Source: Chitinivibrionales bacterium | GTDB taxonomy: Bacteria > Fibrobacterota > Chitinivibrionia > Chitinivibrionales > FEN-1185 | NCBI GenBank assembly: GCA_035516255.1 | Contig: DATJAL010000044.1 | Span: 1-64,000 of the forward strand | Direction of reading: 5' to 3' | Length of the DNA: 64,000 bases | Part shown: positions 10,115 through 19,116 of the stretch, one piece after another | How the letters are laid out: every line of letters starts with the position of its first letter | Numbering within the stretch: the stretch's first letter is position 1 | Program-made: the position numbers and the translations under genes | The notes under the pieces: generated by a model | The model's input: only the letters and a program-made list of their open reading frames with translations | What the model was told of the DNA's origin: nothing | Databases searched by the model: none

Positions 10115-10310
10115 CTTTTTAAGGGGGACCGTCTCCCCCTCTTTGGCGCCGGAGTCTCGTGGTATGCGTAGACCAGAGTGGCTGGCGAACCACAGTGACC
10201 GCCGGCGTGCGGCATCTCGATACTCCGCTCCAAGGAGCGGCTACTCGATGACCGCGCGACGAGGAGGCCGCAACGAGGGATTTCGCGCGCCCAACTTGAA
10301 AGGGCGCGCA
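10115..10310. repeat. Hairpin-rich intergenic repeat upstream of yicC
   Basis: The 490-base gap before yicC contains no credible gene. It carries GGGGGA/TCTCCCCC (about 10123-10139) and a perfect CCGCTCC-aa-GGAGCGG hairpin (10225-10240) nested in partly paired ctcgata / tactcgatg flanks. The G+C-rich block ends abruptly near 10325, where A+T-rich sequence that presumably holds the yicC promoter begins. It resembles a short dispersed palindromic repeat; no second copy was found in the window. Confidence 0.45.
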
Positions 10311-10462
10311 ATGCGACTTCCCCCGCCAGATATATCTTTCATTGCTTTATTCCCCTACTTCTTTGCCCATTCTATAGATATCATATATATTTAATAGGTT
10401 TTTCTCCAGAAAATCCAGAAAATGGAACCCATAAAACCATCCGGCGGTGGCAAGGGAATGGT

Positions 10463-11338
10463 ATGCCCATAAAAAGCATGACAGGCTTTGGCCAAGCGGA
10501 AATGCATACGGCTTCGGGCACGTTCAGGGTGGAGCTGCGCGCGGTCAACAACCGGTTTCTCGACCTGCAGATCCGTCAGCCCAAGTCACTTTCCAACCTT
10601 GAGCAGAAGATTAAAACCACCATCTCCGAGACAATACCGCGCGGCAGCGTGTCGGTGTTCATCTCCTGCGACCGGGAAAACGGCGACGCGAAACTCACCT
10701 GGGACAAGGCATCGGTGGAGAATTATCTGCGGATCTTCCGGGAAATAAAGAGGAAATACAAGCTTGCCGGCGATGCGACCCTGAGCGACCTGCTCCATTT
10801 CAGCGACTTCATAAAAGCAGAATCGGTGCAGGCTGATGAAAAAACGATATGGAAGCATTTCAGCCCGGTGCTTTCCAAGGCCATTGAGAATTTCCAGCGC
10901 TCGCGCGCTGACGAGGGCGAGCACCTGATCCGCGACCTGAAAAAAACGCTCGACGCCGTTTCACGCCTTTTAAAGGACGTGGAGGCGCGCGCGCCGCACC
11001 GCATCGAGGAGTATTCAAAGGAGCTTTCGAAACGCATCCAGAAGCTGCTTGCCGGCCCGGCCGACGAGGCGCGGCTGGCGCAGGAAGTGGCGCTCATGGC
11101 AGACAAGATGGACATTTCGGAGGAATGCACCCGGCTGCGCGCGCACATTAATGCGTTTGTCAAGGACTTCGCCAGCAGCGAGCCGGTGGGCAAGCGCATG
11201 AACTTCCTGTTGCAGGAGATGAACCGGGAGGCCAACACCATCGGCTCCAAGGCCAACGACACCGAGATATCGCACCTATCGGTGACCCTCAAGGAAAACA
11301 TCGAGAAAATACGGGAACAGATCCAGAACATAGAATAA
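10463..11338 (+). CDS. yicC: YicC/YloC family endoribonuclease
   Basis: The protein has 291 residues, the usual length for the family. The hallmark N-terminus (MTGFG) occurs at residues 5-9, followed by FRVELRAVNNRFLD. The C-terminal DUF1732 region contains 'RMNFLLQEMNREANTIGSKAND', the family's most conserved stretch. E. coli YicC is an RNase that affects RyhB and other transcripts; YloC homologues cut RNA as well. It heads a run of informational genes and ends 33 bases before the rpoZ start, so the two are probably cotranscribed. Confidence 0.93.
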   Translation: MPIKSMTGFGQAEMHTASGTFRVELRAVNNRFLDLQIRQPKSLSNLEQKIKTTISETIPRGSVSVFISCDRENGDAKLTWDKASVENYLRIFREIKRKYKLAGDATLSDLLHFSDFIKAESVQADEKTIWKHFSPVLSKAIENFQRSRADEGEHLIRDLKKTLDAVSRLLKDVEARAPHRIEEYSKELSKRIQKLLAGPADEARLAQEVALMADKMDISEECTRLRAHINAFVKDFASSEPVGKRMNFLLQEMNREANTIGSKANDTEISHLSVTLKENIEKIREQIQNIE

Positions 11339-11371
11339 ATGCGCGCGGCGCGCGCCGCGCAAGGAGGAGCA

Positions 11372-11578
11372 ATGCTCGAACAGGAACTTGACGAACTGGA
11401 AAAACGGGGCATCAACCGGTACAAGGCCGTGATCATGGCCGCCCAGGAGGCCCGCTTCATCAACGACCAGATCCGGCTCGGCATCGTGAAGCCCGAGGAC
11501 AAGCCAACCACGTCCGCGCTCAAGCGGCTGTTCGAGGGCCGGGTCGTCGAGAACGAGGAAAACGAGGCAGAAGGATAG
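11372..11578 (+). CDS. rpoZ: DNA-directed RNA polymerase omega subunit
   Basis: This small subunit helps assemble and stabilise the RNA polymerase beta' subunit. I place the start at the ATG preceded by an ideal AAGGAGGAG at 11361-11369; an in-frame ATG 33 bases upstream lacks such a site. The product is 68 residues. NRYKAVIMAAQEARFIND matches the omega motif (R-Y-x-x-V-x-x-A-x-x-A-R-x-I-N). GIVKPEDKPTTSAL resembles the 'kp...ltiALeE' stretch of other omegas. The position directly after yicC is a common gene order (yicC-gmk-rpoZ), here without gmk. Confidence 0.88.
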   Translation: MLEQELDELEKRGINRYKAVIMAAQEARFINDQIRLGIVKPEDKPTTSALKRLFEGRVVENEENEAEG

Positions 11579-11592
11579 GAAGAAAAGAGTGG

Positions 11593-11743
11593 CCGCAGAG
11601 ACACAGAGCACAGAGAAAAATAAAATAGAGTTGGAAGTTGAAGGGTGAAAGTTGAAAGCAACGAAAAGAGCAAAGCACATTTAACTTTCAACTTCCAACT
11701 TTAAACTGTTTGCCATCCCTGTGTCCTCTTTGCCTCTGCGGCG
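11593..11743. repeat. Dispersed repeat C, copy 1 (CACAGAG palindromic element)
   Basis: The element begins CCGCAGAGACACAGAG and ends CCTCTTTGCCTCTGCGG, giving imperfect terminal inverted repeats around an A+T-rich centre that includes gttggaagttga and aactttcaacttccaac. The reverse complement of this copy closely matches the element at 17483-17620. It fills most of the rpoZ-coaBC gap. Confidence 0.75.
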
Positions 11744-11786
11744 ATTTTATTTTATCGTCAGATAAATCTGCTGGAGAAACTATCCC

Positions 11787-12977
11787 ATGGAACCCGTCCA
11801 GCGCATCGTCCTCGGCATCACCGGCGGCATCGCCGCCTACAAGATGCCGCAGCTCCTACGGCTCCTTTCGAAAAACGGCATCAGCGCCAAGGTCGTGCTC
11901 ACCCAGAGCGCCCGCCCGCTCGTGGGCGAGGAGGCGCTGCGCGTCGTGTCGGGCAATCCCGTGTACTGCGAGGACGTCCCCGCCGGTCACGACATGGCGC
12001 ACATCGAGCTTGCCAAATGGGGACAGCTCCTGCTTGTGTGCCCGGCAACCGCCAACACCATCGCCAAGATCGCGAACGGCATCGCCGACAACCTGCTTAC
12101 CACGCTCGCCCTCTCGTTTGAACACCGCACCATAATCGCGCCCGCCATGAACACCGCCATGTGGAACAACAGGGCCACGCAGGACAACATCGCCGCTCTC
12201 AGGGCGCGCGGCTGCACCGTGCTGCCTGTTGACGAAGGGGAACTCGCGTGCGGCGACGAGGGCCCGGGCCGGCTGCTGCCGCTCGAGACGATCGTTGAAC
12301 GGGTGCGCGGCGCGGGGCGGCCGCGGCCGCTTGCCGGCAAAAAGGTGCTCATCTCGTCGGGCCCCACGAGCGAGGCGCTTGACGCGGTGCGCGTGATCTC
12401 CAACCGCTCGTCGGGCAAGATGGGTGCCGCGCTCGCCGCCGCGGCCCTTTCCGCGGGTGCGGACGTGTGCGTGGTGTCGGGACCGGCCGTCGCGCCGCTG
12501 CCGGCCGGCTGCCGTGTTGTGCGCGTCTTCACCGCGCTCGAGATGAAGGCCGCGCTCGAAAAGGAATTCAGGTCATGCGACATTTGCATCATGGCCGCGG
12601 CCGTGGGCGATTTCAGGCCCAAGGAGGTGGTGCAGGGGAAAAAGCACCGCAGCGGCGCCGCTTCGTGGACCGTGGAGCTCCTGCCCAATCCCGACATCGC
12701 CGAAGGCCTGGGAAAAAAGAAAAAGCGCCAGATCCTGGTCGGTTTTTCCCTTGAAACCAAGGCCGACGAAGTTGCCGCGCGCGTCAAGATGAAAAAGAAA
12801 AACTGCGACATGATGGTGGTCAACGCGGTGGAATCGGCCATGGAGGCCGACGCCGCGAGCGCGGCCATCATTTACAAAAACAAACCGGCGCAGCACCTTC
12901 CCCGCGCAGACAAACGCGAACTCGCTGAGAAAATCATGGCCAGCATCATCACGCTCATGGGGCCTTCGCATGGATGA
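11787..12977 (+). CDS. coaBC: Bifunctional phosphopantothenoylcysteine decarboxylase/phosphopantothenate-cysteine ligase
   Basis: This enzyme carries out two steps of CoA synthesis: it ligates cysteine to 4'-phosphopantothenate and decarboxylates the product. It has 396 residues, the usual length. The N-terminal FMN-dependent CoaC half shows TGGIAAYK and the substrate clamp PAMNTAMW. The C-terminal CoaB half shows SNRSSGKMG, the NPDI motif and KMKKKNCDMMVVN (the K-x-K-K dimer/active-site motif). The start ATG follows GGAG at a good distance. Its 3' end overlaps the glycosylase gene by eight bases, so the two are translationally linked. Confidence 0.95.
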   Translation: MEPVQRIVLGITGGIAAYKMPQLLRLLSKNGISAKVVLTQSARPLVGEEALRVVSGNPVYCEDVPAGHDMAHIELAKWGQLLLVCPATANTIAKIANGIADNLLTTLALSFEHRTIIAPAMNTAMWNNRATQDNIAALRARGCTVLPVDEGELACGDEGPGRLLPLETIVERVRGAGRPRPLAGKKVLISSGPTSEALDAVRVISNRSSGKMGAALAAAALSAGADVCVVSGPAVAPLPAGCRVVRVFTALEMKAALEKEFRSCDICIMAAAVGDFRPKEVVQGKKHRSGAASWTVELLPNPDIAEGLGKKKKRQILVGFSLETKADEVAARVKMKKKNCDMMVVNAVESAMEADAASAAIIYKNKPAQHLPRADKRELAEKIMASIITLMGPSHG

Positions 12978-13863
12978 CCTGCGCGTTTTGGCGGCCGCCT
13001 ATGTCGCGCAGCAGCGGGAAATGGGCATGCCCGATATTATTTGCGGCCCCGGCGCAAGCGCCACGGCGCTGCTGAGGGCGTTTGACAAGAGCGACTCCGG
13101 CCGTCCGCAGCCGGCTTCCCCTTCCCCGCAGAAAAAATCGCCCGCCGGCCCCGTGCAACAAAAGACCTCCTCACCGCGGCTTCTGCCCGTCTCGCATCTC
13201 ATTGGGGCAAGAAAAAAAACCTTTCCCTCCCCCGCCGCCCCGGCGGCGGAAAACGATCCCGTGCGGCAGGCGCTTGCCGAACTCTTTCACGCCACGAAAA
13301 ACTGCATGGAATGCGGCCTGGGAAAGACCCGCACGAAGTTCGTGTTCGGCACCGGCAACCCGCGCGCGAGGCTCATGATCGTGGGCGAGGCGCCGGGGCG
13401 CGACGAGGACCTGCAGGGCCTGCCGTTCGTGGGCGCTGCCGGCGAGCTGCTCACCAAGATGCTCGCCGCGATCGACCTTGACAGAAAGAAACACGTGTTC
13501 ATCGCCAACGTGCTCAAGTGCCGGCCGCCCGACAATCGGACCCCCGAATCATCGGAAATCCTCGCGTGCGGCAGGATCCTTTCGGGCCAGATCGACATCA
13601 TCAAGCCCACTGCGCTGCTGCTCATGGGCAGGACTGCGGCCCAGGCACTGCTCAACACCTCCGAAAGTCTTGGCGCGCTGCGCGGCAAACAGCATTTTGT
13701 TGCAGGGATCCCCGCCTTTGTCACATATCATCCGGCCGCGCTCCTGCACAACCCGGCCAACAAGACCCCGGCGTGGGAAGACCTCAAGAAGCTCAAAATT
13801 ATTTTTTCCGAACTGGGTGTATATGCTGCAAGTGAGAACGAGCGAACCGTTTACAACAGATAA
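12970..13863 (+). CDS. Type 4 (family 4) uracil-DNA glycosylase
   Basis: It removes uracil from DNA and carries a 4Fe-4S cluster. The catalytic domain occupies about residues 95-290, after a long low-complexity Pro/Ser/Lys-rich N-terminus that many bacterial members share (also described as a phage SPO1 polymerase-related domain). Visible features are C-x2-C ([12 protein letters not shown]), motif 1 GEAPGRDED followed by [24 protein letters not shown] with a cluster cysteine, and the C-terminal YHPAALL motif. It overlaps coaBC upstream and dnaB downstream (41 bases), so it is part of one transcript. Confidence 0.93.
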   Translation: MDDLRVLAAAYVAQQREMGMPDIICGPGASATALLRAFDKSDSGRPQPASPSPQKKSPAGPVQQKTSSPRLLPVSHLIGARKKTFPSPAAPAAENDPVRQALAELFHATKNCMECGLGKTRTKFVFGTGNPRARLMIVGEAPGRDEDLQGLPFVGAAGELLTKMLAAIDLDRKKHVFIANVLKCRPPDNRTPESSEILACGRILSGQIDIIKPTALLLMGRTAAQALLNTSESLGALRGKQHFVAGIPAFVTYHPAALLHNPANKTPAWEDLKKLKIIFSELGVYAASENERTVYNR

Positions 13864-15196
13864 GATCCCGCCGCAGGCGCTCGAGGTGGAGCGCACCGTG
13901 CTCGGCTCCATGCTCATCGACCAGGTGGCGGCCGACACGGCCATGACCCTGATCAAGGAAGACTGCTTTTACGCCACGCAGAACCGGTATATATTCCAGT
14001 GCCTCGCAGCGATGTCGGAAAAGAACATCCCCTTCGACATCCTCACCCTTGCCGAGGAGCTCAAGAAGCGCAGCCTGCTCGAAGCCGTGGGCGCCGAGCC
14101 GTACCTTTCGGAGCTCGTTTCGAGCGTGGCGACGTCGGCGAACGTCGAGCACCACTGCCGCATCCTCATTGAAAAATCGACATTACGCCAGCTCATCACC
14201 ACGGCCGGCGAGATCACCACCGAGTGCTTCTCCGCCGACGCCGAGGCGCCCGTCGTGCTCGACACCGCCATGGGAAAAGTGTTCGGCATTTCCGAGGCGC
14301 GCATCAAGAACACGTTCGAGTCGCTCAACGACCTCCTGCCCAGGACCTTCAAGGACATAGAAAATTATTCCAAGGGCGGCGTGCAGGGCGTGCCCACCGG
14401 ATTCAAGGACCTCGACGAGATCACGTCGGGCCTGCAGAAGGGCGACTTCATCGTCGTGGCGGGCAGGCCGTCCATGGGAAAGACCGCGTTCGCCCTGTCC
14501 ATCGCGCTGCACGCCTCGGTGGCCGCCAAATACTGCACCGCCATTTTCTCGCTTGAAATGTCGAAGGCGCAGCTCGCGCAGCGCATGCTGTGCGGCGAGG
14601 CGCGCATCGACATGCACGCACTGCGCAGCGGCAAGCTGCCGCAGCGCGAGCTGCCCAAGCTCGCCATCGCGGCGGGGCCGCTCGCCGAGGCGCCGCTCTT
14701 CATCGATGACACGCCCGGCATCACCGTGCTCGAGTTGCGCGCAAAGGTGCGGCGGCTCAAGGCAAAGCAGAAGCTTTCGCTCGTCATCGTGGATTATCTC
14801 CAGCTCATGGACTCGTCGATACGCATGGAAAACCGGCAGCAGGAGATTTCGCAGATCTCACGCTCCTTAAAGAGCATCGCCAAGGAGCTCGAGGTGCCGG
14901 TGATCGCGCTCTCGCAGCTGTCGCGCGCGCCCGAGCAGCGCGGCGGCGATCACCGGCCGCAGCTTTCCGACCTGCGCGAATCGGGCGCGATCGAGCAGGA
15001 CGCCGACGTGGTGATGTTCGTGTTCAGGGAGGAATTCTACGCCAAGGACGACCCGACCAAGCAGGGCATCGCCGAGATCATCGTTGGCAAGCAGCGCAAC
15101 GGCCCCACCGGGGTGGTCAATCTTGCCTTTGTCAAGCAATATGCCCGCTTCGAGAATCTCGCCGTGCCGCACGGCGACGAGGGGGCGCAATTCTGA
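13823..15196 (+). CDS. dnaB: Replicative DNA helicase DnaB
   Basis: This hexameric 5'-3' helicase unwinds DNA at the replication fork. The chosen start ([19 protein letters not shown]) leads directly into the DnaB N-domain signature ALEVERTVLGSML; in-frame sequence upstream belongs to the glycosylase gene. A GTG three codons later is an alternative. The RecA-like C-domain has Walker A GRPSMGKTA, SLEMSKAQLAQRM, Walker B IVDYLQLM, and QLSRAPEQR...PQLSDLRESGAIEQDAD. The length of 457 residues is typical. It overlaps the preceding gene by 41 bases and its stop overlaps the mlaE start (TGATG). Confidence 0.96.
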   Translation: MLQVRTSEPFTTDKIPPQALEVERTVLGSMLIDQVAADTAMTLIKEDCFYATQNRYIFQCLAAMSEKNIPFDILTLAEELKKRSLLEAVGAEPYLSELVSSVATSANVEHHCRILIEKSTLRQLITTAGEITTECFSADAEAPVVLDTAMGKVFGISEARIKNTFESLNDLLPRTFKDIENYSKGGVQGVPTGFKDLDEITSGLQKGDFIVVAGRPSMGKTAFALSIALHASVAAKYCTAIFSLEMSKAQLAQRMLCGEARIDMHALRSGKLPQRELPKLAIAAGPLAEAPLFIDDTPGITVLELRAKVRRLKAKQKLSLVIVDYLQLMDSSIRMENRQQEISQISRSLKSIAKELEVPVIALSQLSRAPEQRGGDHRPQLSDLRESGAIEQDADVVMFVFREEFYAKDDPTKQGIAEIIVGKQRNGPTGVVNLAFVKQYARFENLAVPHGDEGAQF

Positions 15197-15993
15197 TGAC
15201 CGCCGTGAGCATGGTCTCCCAGGTCGGGCGCGGCTTTTTTGCCCTCGTGGCCGGCGGCAAGACGTTTCTCGCCCATGTGGCCCGCATGGCCGCGCTGGTC
15301 GTGAGCATCTTCTCCCGCGTTCCCCTTATCGTGAAAAACGTCCCCATCTCCATCGAGCAGATGTACGGGATCGGCATCGACTCGCTGCCACTCGTCTCGG
15401 TTATCGCGATCTTCATCGGCGCCACCACGGTCACGCAGGGGGTGTACCAGTTTTCTGGTTTCGTCCCGCTCAAGTTTCTCGGCCTCGCGGTGTGCAAGAC
15501 GCTCATCAATGAGATAGGCCCGGTGTTCACAAGCATGGTGGTGGCCGGCCGCATCGCCACGGCCATCGCCGCCGAAGTCGGCTCCATGAAGACCGGCGAG
15601 CAGCTCGACGCCATGCAGTGCCTCAACCTCGACCCGGTGCGCTACCTGTACATGCCCAAGATGATCGCGTGCATGATCATGGTTCCCATGCTCGTGATCT
15701 GGAGCGAGCTGATCGCTTTCATCAGCTCCATCTTCACGGTGATCTTCTCGGTGAAGATGACGCTGTTCGTCTATATCAACGGGCTCAAATTCCTGTTCAA
15801 CCCAAGCGACCTTATCCTGGGCGTGGTGAAGACGTCGGTATTCGGCGCCATCATCGCGCTCACGGGGTGTCATTTCGGCCTCGAAACCAGGGGCGGCGCC
15901 GAGGGTGTGGGGAATTCCACCACCAAGGCGGTGATGACCGCGTTCGTGCTGATACTGGTTTTTGATTTTGTGATCGCGTTTATTGTGTGGTGA
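15196..15993 (+). CDS. mlaE: MlaE-family ABC transporter permease
   Basis: This is the inner-membrane permease of the Mla phospholipid or lipid transport system that maintains outer-membrane asymmetry. It has 265 residues and the family core NEIGPVFTSMVVAGRIATAIAAEVGSMK followed by EQLDAM, the most conserved part of MlaE, with five or six hydrophobic segments. The start codon shares a base with the dnaB stop, so translation is coupled. The ATPase gene follows 109 bases on. No mlaD-like (MCE) substrate-binding gene is seen next to it, which is unusual and implies that it lies elsewhere. Confidence 0.93.
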   Translation: MTAVSMVSQVGRGFFALVAGGKTFLAHVARMAALVVSIFSRVPLIVKNVPISIEQMYGIGIDSLPLVSVIAIFIGATTVTQGVYQFSGFVPLKFLGLAVCKTLINEIGPVFTSMVVAGRIATAIAAEVGSMKTGEQLDAMQCLNLDPVRYLYMPKMIACMIMVPMLVIWSELIAFISSIFTVIFSVKMTLFVYINGLKFLFNPSDLILGVVKTSVFGAIIALTGCHFGLETRGGAEGVGNSTTKAVMTAFVLILVFDFVIAFIVW

Positions 15994-16102
15994 TTTTAGA
16001 AGAATACATTACCTATTTTTATGGAGGACGCCTCACCCCTTCTCCCCTGGTCCGAAGGGCGGGGTGATGAGGTGGGGCGCAAACGATCAGGCAAAAAAAT
16101 CC

Positions 16103-17476
16103 ATGCTCAAGATAGAACACCTCAAGAAACGCTTTGGCAACCAGCTCGTGCTCGACGACGTCAACCTCGAAATCAACGTCGGCGAGGTGGTGTGCATCAT
16201 CGGCCAGAGCGGCGGCGGCAAGAGCGTGATCCTCAAGCACATCATCGGCCTCATGATCCCGGACGGCGGCCGCATTCTTCTTGACGGGGAAGAAATATCC
16301 TCCCCCACCAAAAGGCCTTCCGATTTCGACAAGGTGCGCAACCGCCTCGGCATGCTGTTCCAGGGCGCCGCCCTGTTCGACTCCAAGAGCGTGGGCGAGA
16401 ACATCGCGTTCCCCCTGCGCGAGCACACCTCGTTTACGGAGGAGAAGATCAGCGGCATCGTGGCCGAAGCGCTCGAAATGGTGGGGCTTCAGCAGAGCTT
16501 CCAGTACAAGATGCCCTCCGAGCTGTCGGGCGGCATGAAGAGCCGCGTGGGCCTCGCGCGCGCGCTCGTCATGAAGCCCGAGATCATGCTCTACGACGAG
16601 CCCACGAGCGCGCTCGATCCCATCATGACCGACAAGATCAACGACCTCATCCTGTCCCTGCGCAACAAGCTCAAGATGACCTCGGTGGTGGTGTCGCACG
16701 ACATCGCCTCGGCGTACAAGATCGCCGACAAGATGGCCATGATTTACGAAGGGAGAATCATCTTCTTCGGCACGCCGGCGGAAATCCGCGCGTCGCGCAA
16801 CCCGTACATCCAGCAGTTCATCCGCGGACAGCGCAAGCTGCAGTACGCCGTCGGCTCCAAGGACGAGGAGGAATCGGCGCTCCAGAAAACGGTGGACATC
16901 GACGAGATAAAACAGCGCGTCACGCTCGACCGTCGTTTGCGGCGTGACAAGAGCTTCGACGCCGCCGCGCGCGACGCGCTCACCGGCCTCATGGGGTTCG
17001 AGCAGTTCTCGGCGGTGCTCAAGGACGAGATCGAGCGCTCGATCGGCGACCGCGAACCCATGGCGCTCGCCCTGTTCGGCCTCGACCGGCTCAGGGAGAT
17101 CGGCGACAAATATGGCCAGGAATTCTGCGGCACCATAATACGCGAAGTGGGCAGGAAAATCGGGCTCAGCATCCGCGGCACCGACAGCGCGGGCCGCTTT
17201 TCGAGCGACGAGTTCGCCCTCATCCTCACCAAGACCGACCCGGCGGTCCTTGACAAGACCGTTGAGCACATCAGGAAACGCATTATGGAGATCTCGGTGA
17301 GAACGCCGGTCGGCGAGAACGTCCACCCGGTGCTGAGCGTGGGGGTCGCCCTGTGCGGAGAGACCACGGCTTCGGCGGAGGTGCTCACCCACACCGCGGG
17401 ACAGGCACTCAGCCTCGCCCGCCAGCGCGGCGGCGACCGTGTGGAGATCGCGGCGATTCCGAAATCGCAAGAATAA
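16103..17476 (+). CDS. MlaF-type ABC ATPase fused to a degenerate GGDEF domain
   Basis: Residues 1 to about 245 are a complete MlaF-like ATPase: Walker A GQSGGGKS, signature LSGGMKSRVGLARAL, Walker B IMLYDEPTSALDP, and H-loop VVSHD. After a charged linker, residues 295-450 are GGDEF-like: DALTGL, FGLDRLREIGDKYG in place of the substrate-aspartate helix, then RGTD (358-361), five residues, and SSDEF (367-371). The two catalytic glycines are serines, but RxxD has exactly the spacing of the inhibitory c-di-GMP site. It is therefore probably a c-di-GMP-sensing, not synthesising, domain. The start is the ATG before LKIEHLKKRFG. Common MlaF proteins are about 270 residues and lack this extension. 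Confidence 0.85.
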   Translation: MLKIEHLKKRFGNQLVLDDVNLEINVGEVVCIIGQSGGGKSVILKHIIGLMIPDGGRILLDGEEISSPTKRPSDFDKVRNRLGMLFQGAALFDSKSVGENIAFPLREHTSFTEEKISGIVAEALEMVGLQQSFQYKMPSELSGGMKSRVGLARALVMKPEIMLYDEPTSALDPIMTDKINDLILSLRNKLKMTSVVVSHDIASAYKIADKMAMIYEGRIIFFGTPAEIRASRNPYIQQFIRGQRKLQYAVGSKDEEESALQKTVDIDEIKQRVTLDRRLRRDKSFDAAARDALTGLMGFEQFSAVLKDEIERSIGDREPMALALFGLDRLREIGDKYGQEFCGTIIREVGRKIGLSIRGTDSAGRFSSDEFALILTKTDPAVLDKTVEHIRKRIMEISVRTPVGENVHPVLSVGVALCGETTASAEVLTHTAGQALSLARQRGGDRVEIAAIPKSQE

Positions 17477-17482
17477 AAACTG

Positions 17483-17620
17483 CCACGGAGACACAGAGAG
17501 CACAGAGATAATTAACAGTTTAAAGTTGGAAGTTAAAAGTGCTTTGTTCTTTTCGATACTTTCAACTCTCAACATTCAACTTCCAACTCTATCTTATTTT
17601 TCTCCGTGCCTCCGTGTCCC
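17483..17620. repeat. Dispersed repeat C, copy 2 (inverted relative to copy 1)
   Basis: The termini are CCACGGAGACACAGAG and CTCCGTGCCTCCGTGTCCC, around a centre with cagtttaaagttggaag and caacttccaactctatctt. It is the reverse complement of the element at 11593-11743 with scattered substitutions. It fills the gap between mlaF and radA. Confidence 0.75.
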
Positions 17621-17636
17621 AGTGCTCTTCCCAACC

Positions 17637-19004
17637 ATGAACAAAAAACCCTCAACCGTCTTCGTGTGCAGCAACTGCGGCCAGGACTTTGCCAAATGGC
17701 TCGGCCGCTGCACCAACTGCGGCGCATGGGACACCATCACCGAGATGCGGGGGATCAAGGCGACGCCGTCGTCACGGCCGGCGGCCGGCGAGCGCGCCCC
17801 GATCGTTGAATTCTCAAATTGCAAGGCCGACGAATCGACCCGCATCCGGGGCGCGTTCCCCGAAATAGACCGCGTGCTGGGCGGCGGCCTCATACCCGGC
17901 GCGCTCATCCTGCTCGGCGGCGATCCCGGCATCGGCAAATCAACGCTGCTGCTGCAACTGCTCGCCTCGTGGGCGAAACAGGGCAAAAAGGCGCTTTACA
18001 TTTCCGGCGAGGAATCCTCCGAGCAGATTTTTCTGCGCGCCGGACGCCTCGGCGTTGCCGACGCGCCTCTGCAGATGCTCACCGAAACGTGCATCGAAGC
18101 CATCATGGAGAAACTGGAAGAGGCGAGGCCTTCCATCGTGGTGATCGACTCGATCCAGACCATGTTCTCCGACCTGCTCGAAAGCGCGCCGGGCAGCGTG
18201 TCGCAGGTGCGCGAGTGCGCGTCCATGCTGCTCCGTTTTGCAAAGCAGCACGCGACCGCGGTCGTGCTCATCGGCCATGTCACCAAGGACGGCTCCATCG
18301 CGGGCCCGCGCGTGCTCGAGCACATGGTCGACACCGTGCTGTATTTCGAGGGCGATTCGCATTACCAGTACCGCATCGTGCGGGCCGTGAAGAACCGCTA
18401 CGGCCCCAGCGGCGAGATCGCCATTTTCTCCATGAGCGACCGCGGGCTCAAGGAGATAACCAACCCGTCGGAGTTCTTTCTGCTCAACCGCGCCAACCCC
18501 CAGGTGGGCACCGCCGTAGTGCCGGTGCTCGAGGGTACCAGGGTGCTCATCGTCGAGGTGCAGTCGCTTGTCAACAAGTCGCATTTCGGCCTGCCCCAGC
18601 GCGTGGCATCGGGCATCAATCCGAAAAAACTTTCACTGCTGCTCGCCGTTCTGGAGCGCTTCGGCGGCTTCGCGCTCGGCGAATACGACATTTTTTTCAA
18701 CATCGCGGGCGGGCTCACGGTGGCCGAGCCGGCCGTGGACCTCGGCGTCGCCGCCTCGATCATCTCCTCATTCAACAACAAACCGCTCGCCAAGGAGCTC
18801 GCGTTTGTCGGCGAGCTCGGCCTCGGCGGTGAAATACGGCCCGTCAACAACATGCCGCTTCGGCTCCGGGAACTCTCGCGCATGGGGTTTTCCCGCTGCG
18901 TGGTGCCGAAGCCGCATAAAAAGGCCGACTGGACGGATGCGAAGAACGGGATTGAGTTGATTGAGTGCGGGAAGATCGGAGAGGTAAGGCAGGTTATTTT
19001 TTAA
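17637..19004 (+). CDS. radA: DNA repair protein RadA/Sms
   Basis: This RecA-like branch-migration ATPase acts in homologous recombination. It has 455 residues. The start was chosen so that the protein opens MNKKPSTVFVCSNCG; in-frame sequence upstream is repeat element. The N-terminal C4 zinc finger (CSNCG...CTNCG), Walker A GDPGIGKST, the RadA-specific KNRYG motif (VKNRYGPSGE), and the C-terminal Lon-protease-like domain (AVDLGVAASIISSF ... GELGLGGEIRPV) are all in order. It closes the housekeeping cluster. The sequence after it turns A+T rich. Confidence 0.96.
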   Translation: MNKKPSTVFVCSNCGQDFAKWLGRCTNCGAWDTITEMRGIKATPSSRPAAGERAPIVEFSNCKADESTRIRGAFPEIDRVLGGGLIPGALILLGGDPGIGKSTLLLQLLASWAKQGKKALYISGEESSEQIFLRAGRLGVADAPLQMLTETCIEAIMEKLEEARPSIVVIDSIQTMFSDLLESAPGSVSQVRECASMLLRFAKQHATAVVLIGHVTKDGSIAGPRVLEHMVDTVLYFEGDSHYQYRIVRAVKNRYGPSGEIAIFSMSDRGLKEITNPSEFFLLNRANPQVGTAVVPVLEGTRVLIVEVQSLVNKSHFGLPQRVASGINPKKLSLLLAVLERFGGFALGEYDIFFNIAGGLTVAEPAVDLGVAASIISSFNNKPLAKELAFVGELGLGGEIRPVNNMPLRLRELSRMGFSRCVVPKPHKKADWTDAKNGIELIECGKIGEVRQVIF

Positions 19005-19116
19005 ACATTGGTTCGCTGCCTCACCTTGATTTCATTCCAATTTTTTCTTTAAAAGACCACCCGTATGACCGGCTTGAAAAACAAGCCCATGAATGATAAT
19101 AAGGAACAATACACCT

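Noticed and set aside
16019-17575. Long open frame antisense to mlaF-GGDEF (over 500 codons)
   Set aside because: It is a by-product of high G+C third positions; its translation is rich in Arg, His, Asp and Leu without domains, while the plus strand encodes an unmistakable ABC ATPase.
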